Below, piece by piece: positions 1 to 5,975 of a stretch of DNA of 8,330 nt. The notes under the pieces were generated by a model. It saw only the letters and a list, made by a program, of their open reading frames with translations, ran no database searches and was not told the DNA's origin. This DNA comes from Gemmataceae bacterium (GTDB lineage Bacteria > Planctomycetota > Planctomycetia > Gemmatales > Gemmataceae): positions 1-8,330 of the forward strand of contig CANLGS010000134.1 in the NCBI GenBank assembly GCA_947490035.1, written 5' to 3'. Each line of letters begins with the position of its first letter. Position 1 is the first letter of the stretch. The translations under genes and the position numbers were made by a program.

Positions 1-587
1 AGGCGCTTGACCTGCTTGAACACCGCGATCACCTCGAAGCGGAGGTCGCCCTGCTCGGTGGCGAGTTCGTCGCGGTCATCGACCACGACGCCGCGGCGGG
101 TCGGCAGCGTGCTGTTCGTGTGACCTTCCGCGATCAACTTGATCTGCTTCTCGGCGGCGCGCTCGAGGCGTTCGGCGGCCTCGTCGAGGTTCTTGATCAC
201 GTCGAGTTGGCCGAGCATGACCTTGAGTTGGTCGATGACCTTCTTGCTCTGCGCGGCGGCTTCGAGCTGCTCCTTGCTGGCGTTAGCCGGGACCGCGACG
301 GCCTTCTCGAGGTGGTCGAGGACCGCCTTGATTTCGGTCTCGCTCAGCCCGCGGAGGTCGTCGGCCACGCCGCGGAGCATCTTCTGCTCGGCGTTGGCGG
401 CGAGCCGTTGGAACATCATGGCGTCCAGCGTGGAGGACGTGCGGCGGGCCGCCTCGTCCACGCGGGCCTTGATCTTCTTCTGCTCGTCCCGCTGCTTGGC
501 GGGATCGACGTCCTTGGAAATCGCCAGCGGGACCATCGTCCCGACCAGCATCAGCGCGGCCACGAACCAGCTTCGGCGGGCGGACAT
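1..587 (-). CDS. Exported coiled-coil protein of unknown function (N-terminal part; runs off left edge)
   Basis: I do not recognise the family. The open frame runs uninterrupted from an ATG at 587 to the window edge, giving 195 codons with no stop. The start is fixed by a strong Shine-Dalgarno AAGGAGG seven bases upstream. Residues 1-24 look like a Sec signal peptide: basic MSARR, then a hydrophobic stretch at about 7-23, with a plausible signal peptidase I site after LAIS (Ala at -3, Ser at -1). Residues of about 29-155 are rich in Ala, Glu, Lys, Gln and Leu without Pro or Gly runs, suggesting long helices or a coiled coil (for example EAAERLERAAEKQIK). From about 160 the chain becomes less helical (TLPTRRGVVVDDRDELATEQ) and probably enters a folded domain beyond the window. 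It follows the DUF4175-like gene after a 212-bp gap. It may be co-transcribed or may use the candidate promoter at 648-676. Likely a periplasmic partner of the membrane proteins upstream; that role is inference. Confidence 0.85.
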   Translation of the reverse strand, partial: MSARRSWFVAALMLVGTMVPLAISKDVDPAKQRDEQKKIKARVDEAARRTSSTLDAMMFQRLAANAEQKMLRGVADDLRGLSETEIKAVLDHLEKAVAVPANASKEQLEAAAQSKKVIDQLKVMLGQLDVIKNLDEAAERLERAAEKQIKLIAEGHTNSTLPTRRGVVVDDRDELATEQGDLRFEVIAVFKQVKR

Positions 588-594
588 CGGCGGG

Positions 595-601
595 CCTCCT
601 T
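595..601 (-). promoter_or_regulatory. Strong Shine-Dalgarno site of the coiled-coil protein gene
   Basis: The minus strand reads AAGGAGG at 601 to 595, followed by seven bases and the ATG at 587. It is a near-perfect anti-16S complement at good spacing and decides the start codon. The other three genes in this window have only weak or no recognisable sites, so this gene is the exception. Confidence 0.8.
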
Positions 602-610
602 GAGGCGGGT

Positions 611-632
611 GGGGCGCGGAGAGCGGCGCCCC
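611..632 (-). other. Small GC hairpin in the leader of the coiled-coil protein gene
   Basis: GGGGCGC (611-617) is complementary to GCGCCCC (626-632) around an eight-base loop, giving a 7-bp GC-only stem. It lies between the candidate promoter and the Shine-Dalgarno site, ending ten bases before the latter. In a GC-rich genome such stems arise by chance, so any regulatory role is a guess. Confidence 0.25.
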
Positions 633-647
633 GGTGTGAATTCCGTA

Positions 648-676
648 ATTATCTGATCGTCTCAAACGGAATGCAA
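648..676 (-). promoter_or_regulatory. Candidate housekeeping-sigma promoter for the coiled-coil protein gene
   Basis: On the minus strand, GATAAT (653 to 648) matches the -10 consensus at five of six positions. TTGCAT (676 to 671) lies exactly 17 bases upstream as a weak -35 that matches only the TTG. The surrounding 60 bases are unusually AT-rich for this window. It would give a leader of about 55-60 bases. The weak -35 and the unknown promoter rules of the host keep this tentative. Confidence 0.33.
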
Positions 677-721
677 TCGGAAAAGATTCGGGTTGTTACC
701 CGGACGTTTCATGCTGGGCTT

Positions 722-796
722 GTTGGTTTTGTTAGCCGCAAGCCGAAGGCGAGCGTGCGCCGCGCTCGCCTTCGGCTTGCGGCTAACAAAACCAAC
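722..796. repeat. Perfect 34-bp inverted repeat, 7-nt loop, just after a stop codon
   Basis: Bases 722-755 are the exact reverse complement of 763-796; the loop is 756-762. The arm starts GTTGGTTTTGTTAGCCGC and continues into a GCCGAAGGCGAGCG half. It lies only three bases beyond the TAG of the DUF4175-like gene (800-802). No T-run follows the stem on the minus strand, so it is not a standard intrinsic terminator, although so stable a stem would protect or define an RNA 3' end. Its length and perfection are typical of REP- or MITE-like elements. I recall similar arms between genes in Gemmata-type genomes, which only a search can confirm. Confidence 0.9.
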
Positions 797-799
797 CCT

Positions 800-3010
800 C
801 TACTTCTTCTCGTCTTTGGGCTTCTTCTCGTCCTTCGGCGGTGTGGGCAGTCGGAACACGTTCGCCTGGTCGGTGGCGAGGTCGCGGAGCTTGTCCTGAA
901 GGCGTCGGTTCTGCTCGTCGCGCATCTTGATGGCCTGCACCGCCTCTTCGCCGGTCACCACGATCTTGCGGCGGGCCTCCTTCGTGTAACCGGGCGCGCG
1001 GTTGGGCGTAGGATTCTTGTCGAACACCTCCACGAATAATTGAACCGTGTCGCCGACCTCAAGTTTCGCGATTTCAAACCCGCCGCCCTCTTTCGGGATC
1101 TTCTTCAGGAGTCCGTCGATCTCGAACATGTACCGGCCGCCGGCCTCCAGACCGGCCGGTTCGGTGCCCGGCGCGGGCGACGGGAACGGGTAGAGTTCGA
1201 TGTTCACGCGGAACCGGTCCTGCTTGCTCAGCATGTACCACGACTTCTCGAACAGCCCCAAATCCGGCACATACGCCTTGACCGTCTTCAGGTCGGCCGT
1301 GATTGGCTTAAGTGTCAACCGGGAGAACAGCTTGTTCTCTGGGTCTTGCCGTGGGTGCTGAATGTCTTGCAACTCCTTCGGGTATGCGTCCGGCGCGACG
1401 CCCTTCGGGATGACGCGATACGCGATATTCACCTTGCTGATACCCTGTTCGGAGCGCGCGTGGTAGATCACCATGATTCGCCCGCCTTCGGACAGCGGCA
1501 TGCGGTCGCCCCACTCGTGCGCGACCTTCGCGTCGGGGCGGCCGTCGTAGTCTTCCGGGTCCGGGTGGCGCGTCGATTCCGGCATGAAGGTCACGACCGG
1601 CGGCTTGTCGTCCAACATGCGGACGTTGCGCCGGATCGGCACCGCGTTCACGAACCCGCGGTCGTCGGTCAGTTCGACCCGGTACGCGATCATCTTGTCC
1701 GTGGTCGGGAACAGCCACACCGCCGACTTGCGGTCGTCGGACAGGTTTTGGGGTTCCTGGAAGGCGCCGGCGAAGTCCTTCTCGCGCACGCCGTCGCGCA
1801 GGATCGGGATCAACCGCGCCTGTTTGATCGGCTTGTTGAACCGCGCTTCCACGACGATCTGCGACATCGGCAGCGCGTCGTTGATCTCGCCGCGGGTGGA
1901 GCCGTCGTTCTTGCGCACGAACGGCGCGCCGTTGGGTTGCGTGCCGAGGAACTTCGGGAGCCACTGCTCGGCGGTGATCGCGTCGCTGTCGTTGGTGAGC
2001 TGCGGCGGCCCCTCGAACCGGACGCGGCCGGATTGCCGCGTGCGCCCGTGGCCGAGCCGCGCCGTGAAGCTGAAGTCGAGCGACGACGCGGGCAACTTGG
2101 TCACGAAGTACGCGGCGCCCGGTTCGCCCTCGACATCGCTGTCGTACACGAGGTCGTAGCTCTCTTCCGGCTGGCCGTCCGGTTCGACGCGGACGCGGCC
2201 GGTCGCCGCGCTGTCGTAGGTGCCGGTCACCTTGTACCGCAGTTCCACCTCGGCGCCGGTCGGCCACACCTCCTGCGAAACGTTCTGGAGCTGAATGGTT
2301 CGCGGGATCTCCACGTTCTGGAGCATCTGGCGCTTCAGCAGCACGGCGGTCAGTTCCGGCTTCGCGAGCGCGTAGCCGGCCCAGCCGAGCAGCACCGGCA
2401 CGGCGACCAGCGCGGCGAACAGGAGGCGCTTGTAGTCCACGAGTTTGAGCAGGTTGTGCCGGGCGGCCAGCTCGCCGGCCTCGCGCGTGACCTCCGCGAT
2501 GAGCAACTTCGACATGCCCTGCGTGCGCGCGGTCGGGCGGTTCAGTTGCACCGCGGTGACGAGCCGGTGCCCGAACGCGGGGATGGCTTTTTCCGCGAGG
2601 CTCGCGAGTTCGTCCACCGGCGGCGTGCGGCGCCACGGGCGCACGAGCAGCAGGTATATGAGGCCGAGCGCGAGGCCGATTTGCCCGCCGGTCATGCCGA
2701 CGCGCATCCACATGGGCGTGTCGTCGATGACCGCGGCGGCCGGCACGTGGAACCCGTGTGCGAGCCGCATGTGGTCGGTGAACCACCGCTCTTCGGCGGT
2801 GGGCGCCGGACCGGGCGCGAACACCCACGTCCGTTTCAGGACGGCGCGCCACGTCTCGGAGCCGAGGTAGCGGTCGGCGAGCCAGTCGATCGCGCACGCC
2901 AGCGCGAGGACGACGCCGACGACGGCGGCGCACCGCGCGCCGCCCCACGCGACCCGGATGAGTCGCTCCGTGGCCCGCCAGCGCTTCAGTTGTCCGAGTA
3001 GATGCGTCAT
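800..3010 (-). CDS. DUF4175-like membrane protein with large periplasmic region
   Basis: This 736-residue protein belongs, by recognition, to the large membrane proteins that follow the two VWA genes in planctomycete Bat-type clusters (DUF4175-like). Its biochemical role is unknown. After a basic N-terminus (QLKRWRATERLIR) there are three predicted membrane helices at about 25-45, 104-123 and 196-215. Basic RPWRR after the second helix supports a cytoplasmic loop at 124-195, which leaves residues 216-736 outside. That part looks beta-rich, with Ig-like stretches at about 230-335 and 380-470. It ends in a short helix (about 686-715) and a charged tail with a repeated KDEKK. The ATG at 3010 was chosen because MTHLLGQLKRW is how I remember family members starting. 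The frame stays open 41 codons further upstream, but those codons come from the inverted repeat. No good Shine-Dalgarno is visible (only AGG in weak context). Probably co-transcribed with the VWA genes. The family name is less certain than the topology. Confidence 0.85.
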   Translation of the reverse strand: MTHLLGQLKRWRATERLIRVAWGGARCAAVVGVVLALACAIDWLADRYLGSETWRAVLKRTWVFAPGPAPTAEERWFTDHMRLAHGFHVPAAAVIDDTPMWMRVGMTGGQIGLALGLIYLLLVRPWRRTPPVDELASLAEKAIPAFGHRLVTAVQLNRPTARTQGMSKLLIAEVTREAGELAARHNLLKLVDYKRLLFAALVAVPVLLGWAGYALAKPELTAVLLKRQMLQNVEIPRTIQLQNVSQEVWPTGAEVELRYKVTGTYDSAATGRVRVEPDGQPEESYDLVYDSDVEGEPGAAYFVTKLPASSLDFSFTARLGHGRTRQSGRVRFEGPPQLTNDSDAITAEQWLPKFLGTQPNGAPFVRKNDGSTRGEINDALPMSQIVVEARFNKPIKQARLIPILRDGVREKDFAGAFQEPQNLSDDRKSAVWLFPTTDKMIAYRVELTDDRGFVNAVPIRRNVRMLDDKPPVVTFMPESTRHPDPEDYDGRPDAKVAHEWGDRMPLSEGGRIMVIYHARSEQGISKVNIAYRVIPKGVAPDAYPKELQDIQHPRQDPENKLFSRLTLKPITADLKTVKAYVPDLGLFEKSWYMLSKQDRFRVNIELYPFPSPAPGTEPAGLEAGGRYMFEIDGLLKKIPKEGGGFEIAKLEVGDTVQLFVEVFDKNPTPNRAPGYTKEARRKIVVTGEEAVQAIKMRDEQNRRLQDKLRDLATDQANVFRLPTPPKDEKKPKDEKK

Positions 3011-3063
3011 TGAGGAATGCCTGGAAATCGCGAATGCCACCGCACGCCAAGAGCGAAACCGAA

Positions 3064-3186
3064 GAAGAAGAGCCGCAGATGACGCAGAAGGACGCAGAAG
3101 GACGCAGATTAAAGGCAAGAAAGCAGTGTTCAAAAACAGTCTTGGTTTTGATCTGCGTTCTTCTGCGTCATCTGCGGCTCTTCTTC
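3064..3186. repeat. Imperfect long inverted repeat (27 bp + 14 bp) between second VWA gene and DUF4175-like gene
   Basis: Bases 3064-3090 are the exact reverse complement of 3160-3186 (27 bp). The pairing resumes between 3101-3114 and 3146-3159 with a few G-T pairs. The 31-base loop is 3115-3145. The left arm carries ten extra bases (3091-3100) that the right arm lacks. The arm motif is GAAGAAGAGCCGCAGATGAC followed by GCAGAAG units. The right arm begins ten bases after the TGA of the VWA gene (3197-3199). The element fills most of the 186-bp gap and is not coding: the ten-base unit breaks any frame. I recall GCAGATGACGCAG-type arms as a dispersed intergenic family in planctomycetes, to be confirmed by search. 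Confidence 0.88.
3081..3100. repeat. 10-bp tandem duplication in the left arm of the inverted repeat
   Basis: GACGCAGAAG occurs at 3081-3090 and again, identically, at 3091-3100; a third, diverging unit GACGCAGATT follows at 3101-3110. The opposite arm has only two units. The copy change therefore happened on one side after the inverted pair formed, most simply by replication slippage. Confidence 0.85.
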
Positions 3187-3196
3187 GTGTCGAAAA

Positions 3197-5782
3197 TCAA
3201 CTCAACCCGTTGAACTTCCGCAGGAACCATTCGAGCGACAGCAGCCCGATGAGCAGGAACAACGCCCAGCGGTTCCACATGATGATCTCGTCGCGGCGCG
3301 TGAACTTGCTGAACTGCGCCTTCACGTCGCCCGGCAACTTGTGCAGGTCTTCCTCGTGGTAGAACTTGCCCGGCTTCTCGGCCGTACCGCTGTCGGCGGC
3401 CAGCCGCACCATGTCGGCTTCGGCCAGCCCGCCGGGCGCCTGCTCGTGGTCCGGCGGCAGGCTGACGCGGTACTCCAGGTTCGCCGGCGACTTGTTGTTC
3501 GGCGCCACCGTCAGCTTGAACCGCCCGGACTGGTTGAACGGCACCGGCGACACGTACTCGCCGTCCTGCCCTTGCAACTTCCGCAGTTTCACCGTCGTCG
3601 TCTTGTCCTTGTCGTCGTCGCGCGCGTCCAACTTCTCCAGCGTCGCGTCGATCTCCTCGGCCGTGTACGGCTTGAAGTTCTCGTCGAGGATGCGGGCGTA
3701 CACCTGACCGCTCTTGCCCTGCTGCGGTTCGAGCGTGTCCAGCGACACCTGCGTCAGTTTCGTGCCCACCATGCGCGGCACGCCGGCCTGGTACACGCAC
3801 TGACTCCAGAACCGGCCGAAGTATTTGTCGGCCTCGTTGAACCGCCACTTCCACGTGTCGTCGAACCCGCAGAACAGCACGTACCCCTTACCGTAGTAAT
3901 GCCCCGCGAGCAGCGGCATCGGCTTGTTGTCCGGCTCCGGCGTGCGCGCCGTCGGGTGAACCAGGAACGTCTCCGCGCCCGGCTTCAACCTGAGTACGGG
4001 GTAGTACCACTCGATCGGCTGCAACTGCTTCTTCTTCGCGACGCGGGCGGGGTCTTCCGGAACGGGGGGCGGCGCGGGCGGGTCGTTCGGCCCGGCGCGC
4101 ACCGTGCGGCCCCACAACTCGGCGTTGTCGAGCGCGTCGTCTTCGAGCGACACCAGCGGGTTGCGGGCCGCGTTGGGCGCGAGCGCCGGGACGAACGGCT
4201 GGTAGTACCGGCCTTCCAGCGGCTGGACCGGGAACTTCACCGGCTTCAACTCGACCGGCAACACGTCGGCGATGGACGCCTGCCCCTTCTCGGCGTCGAG
4301 CCAGCCGCCGGGGCCGTTCCACTTCCCCGCGATGTGAACCATGCCGCCGCCTTCGGCCACGAACTCTTTAATCACCTGCTGGTGTTCGCGAGTGAAGAAC
4401 TTGCTCGGCACGTCGCCGATGATGAGCAGGTCGAAGTCGTTGATGAGCTTGCGGAACTCCTCGCGTTCCAAGCTGAGCGTGCCGTTCAGTTGGCGCGTGA
4501 ACTCGACCAGCCACGGGTAACCGGACTTCATCGCGTCGCGGTCGCCCTCGGTGAGGAAGAACCGCGCGTCCACCCGGCGGTCGCGCAAGAGCGCGCGCTG
4601 GAGGAACTGGAAGTCCTTGCGCGGCAATCCGTCCACGACCAGAACCTTGAGCCGCTTGCTCACGACCTGCGCGGGCTTGGTGGTCGAATCGGTGAGCGTG
4701 TCGAGGGTGACGCCGCCGGCGCCGACGCCGACGCCCGGCTTCACGGTGATCTCGACTTTGACCTCCTGCTTCTTCGACGCGGCGTCCTCCTTCGTGGGCG
4801 TGAAGGTCAGCACTTCGCGGATGTCGTCGCCCTCGCGCACCGGGATGCCGCGCTTGGCGGCGACTTCGCGGTCGCCGAATTTCACGACGATATCGACCTT
4901 GCCCTCGGCCACGCCCTTGACCGCGTAGCGGACGGGGATGGACACGGTGTCGTCGAGGAACACGGACTCCGGCACGCCCACGTCGCGCAGCCGCAGTTGG
5001 CCGAACGACGAGCTGCCGACGCCGTAGATGTACAGCGGAATCTTGCGCTCGCGGTACTTCTCCGCGAGTTCGGTGAGCGTCTTGTCGCTGGCGTTCTCGC
5101 GCCCGTCGGTGACGAGGAACACCGCGGCGGGCAGGTCGGCGTCGTCGCGGTTGAGCAGTTCAAAGGCGGCGCTCACGAGCGCGGTCCGCGGCTGGTCGGC
5201 GGCGACGCTTTTGATCCACGCGGTGTCGAACGAGTCGCGCCCGTTGCGGCTGGCGCCGAACGTGGACACTTCGAGCGGGCCGACCTGCTTGAGCTTGGTC
5301 AGCAGGTCGAGCCGCGGGTTGGTGAGGGCGGCGCGGGCGATCTCCAGGCGCGTGGGGCGCTCGGGCATCTTGCTCTTGTCGATGACGGAATCGACCGACC
5401 CCGTGGGGAACGGCTTGGCGGGGTCGATGAGGTCGTAGGCGAGCGCGGCGCGCCACTGGTCGTCGGGGTTGGGCCGCGGGTCTTTCTGGTCCATGCTCTG
5501 CGACACGTCGATGAGCACGGCGACGGGCCGGGCGCGCTCGCCGCTGCTCTCGCTGACCCACACCGGGCGCAGCAGCAGGAACGCGACGACGAGCAGGATC
5601 GCCATGCGCACGCCCGCGAGGACGAGCCGGCGGAACACGTCGAGGCGCCCGGATTCGAGCGCGTACAGCACGCCGACGCTGACGACCCCGCCCAGCCCCA
5701 AGAGGAGGGCGATCCAGGCCGGGAACCAGCCGCGCCGCTGCATCTCGGCGAACAACGGGGCGTATGCGAACAAGTACGTCAT
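3197..5782 (-). CDS. VWA membrane protein with GATase1-like domain (second of tandem pair)
   Basis: An 861-residue membrane protein. Two N-terminal helices (about 22-42 and 54-74) flank a basic loop (GRLDVFRR), which by the positive-inside rule puts the next domains outside. A von Willebrand A domain follows at about 86-258. Its metal-ion (MIDAS) site appears intact: DVSQS at 92-96, a candidate Thr200, and TD at 225-226. An Ig-like segment spans about 265-350. A class-I glutamine-amidotransferase-like fold runs about 378-490 and then, after a Pro-rich linker (568-577), 590-665. Ala485 (HIAGKW) sits where PfpI/GATase enzymes carry the nucleophile Cys, so this domain is probably not catalytic. 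A further beta-rich region (675-775) and a C-terminal helix (838-854, then EWFLRK) complete it. The ATG at 5782 gives the full first helix; the site upstream is weak. MoxR/Bat-type clusters are thought to assemble or chaperone envelope components, but the specific target here is unknown. Confidence 0.92.
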   Translation of the reverse strand: MTYLFAYAPLFAEMQRRGWFPAWIALLLGLGGVVSVGVLYALESGRLDVFRRLVLAGVRMAILLVVAFLLLRPVWVSESSGERARPVAVLIDVSQSMDQKDPRPNPDDQWRAALAYDLIDPAKPFPTGSVDSVIDKSKMPERPTRLEIARAALTNPRLDLLTKLKQVGPLEVSTFGASRNGRDSFDTAWIKSVAADQPRTALVSAAFELLNRDDADLPAAVFLVTDGRENASDKTLTELAEKYRERKIPLYIYGVGSSSFGQLRLRDVGVPESVFLDDTVSIPVRYAVKGVAEGKVDIVVKFGDREVAAKRGIPVREGDDIREVLTFTPTKEDAASKKQEVKVEITVKPGVGVGAGGVTLDTLTDSTTKPAQVVSKRLKVLVVDGLPRKDFQFLQRALLRDRRVDARFFLTEGDRDAMKSGYPWLVEFTRQLNGTLSLEREEFRKLINDFDLLIIGDVPSKFFTREHQQVIKEFVAEGGGMVHIAGKWNGPGGWLDAEKGQASIADVLPVELKPVKFPVQPLEGRYYQPFVPALAPNAARNPLVSLEDDALDNAELWGRTVRAGPNDPPAPPPVPEDPARVAKKKQLQPIEWYYPVLRLKPGAETFLVHPTARTPEPDNKPMPLLAGHYYGKGYVLFCGFDDTWKWRFNEADKYFGRFWSQCVYQAGVPRMVGTKLTQVSLDTLEPQQGKSGQVYARILDENFKPYTAEEIDATLEKLDARDDDKDKTTTVKLRKLQGQDGEYVSPVPFNQSGRFKLTVAPNNKSPANLEYRVSLPPDHEQAPGGLAEADMVRLAADSGTAEKPGKFYHEEDLHKLPGDVKAQFSKFTRRDEIIMWNRWALFLLIGLLSLEWFLRKFNGLS

Positions 5783-5818
5783 GGAGCGTTACACTCGTTA
5801 ATCGTTCGTCTTGTCTTG

Positions 5819-5971
5819 TAAGGTGGGACAAGGCTTTGCGCCGTCCCACCTCTTCTCTCGTGGCACAGACATTCCTGTCTGTGCGGTGATCCCATTCAAG
5901 CACACAGACAGGAATGTCTGTGCCACAAATCCAAAGGCAGGTGGGACGGCGCAAAGCCTTGTCCCACCCTA
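5819..5971. repeat. Nested inverted repeat, outer pair (perfect 30 bp)
   Basis: Bases 5822-5851 are the exact reverse complement of 5939-5968. Allowing one mismatch, the match extends to 5819 and 5971. The outer arm starts GGTGGGACAAGGCTTTGC and closes with GCCGTCCCACC, so each arm is itself a bulged hairpin: 8 bp, a two-base bulge, 3 bp, and a five-base loop TTTGC. The element starts four bases after the TAG of the BatA-like gene (5976-5978) and ends 36 bases before the ATG of the next VWA gene. It contains a second, unrelated inverted pair. No T-run follows on the minus strand, so a classical terminator is not indicated. Confidence 0.92.
5860..5926. repeat. Nested inverted repeat, inner pair (perfect 24 bp)
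   Basis: Bases 5860-5883 are the exact reverse complement of 5903-5926, with a 19-base loop at 5884-5902. The arm GTGGCACAGACATTCCTGTC with its TGTG end is self-complementary. The left copy folds as GCACAGACA-TTCC-TGTCTGTGC (9-bp stem, four-base loop) and the right copy as an 8-bp stem with a GGAA loop. It differs in sequence from the outer pair that encloses it. I recall this CACAGACATTCCTGTCTGTG motif as a dispersed Gemmata-type repeat that yields spurious peptides with TDIPVC or TDRNVCAT; a genome search would confirm it. Confidence 0.9.
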
Positions 5972-5975
5972 CGAG

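Noticed and set aside
681..703. Possible weak intrinsic terminator on the minus strand (CGGGT-AACA-ACCCG then AATCTTTT)
   Set aside because: The stem is only five pairs and the T-run is short and displaced by three bases. It is too weak to call, especially beside the much stronger 34-bp stem.
1040..3001. Plus-strand open frame of 653 codons antisense to the DUF4175-like gene
   Set aside because: Low-complexity Arg/Val/His/Glu composition and no start signal. It mirrors the real gene and stays open because stops are rare at this GC content.
3010..3213. Small plus-strand gene of 67 codons in the gap between the second VWA gene and the DUF4175-like gene
   Set aside because: Its middle and end are simply the two arms of the inverted repeat in translation. 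The 10-bp duplication would break any conserved frame and there is no ribosome site.
3341..5821. Plus-strand open frame of 826 codons antisense to the second VWA gene
   Set aside because: Its product is an Arg/Val/His/Leu-rich sequence without domains, typical of the complementary reading of a high-GC gene. The minus-strand frame has recognisable VWA and membrane segments.
3064..5971. CRISPR array or tRNA/rRNA
   Set aside because: The repeats are inverted pairs, not regularly spaced direct repeats with unique spacers, and no cas gene is present. No cloverleaf or conserved rRNA motif was seen.
722..5971. Insertion sequence with transposase
   Set aside because: The inverted repeats enclose only 7 to 87 bases and no transposase frame is in the window. 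At most these are non-autonomous elements.
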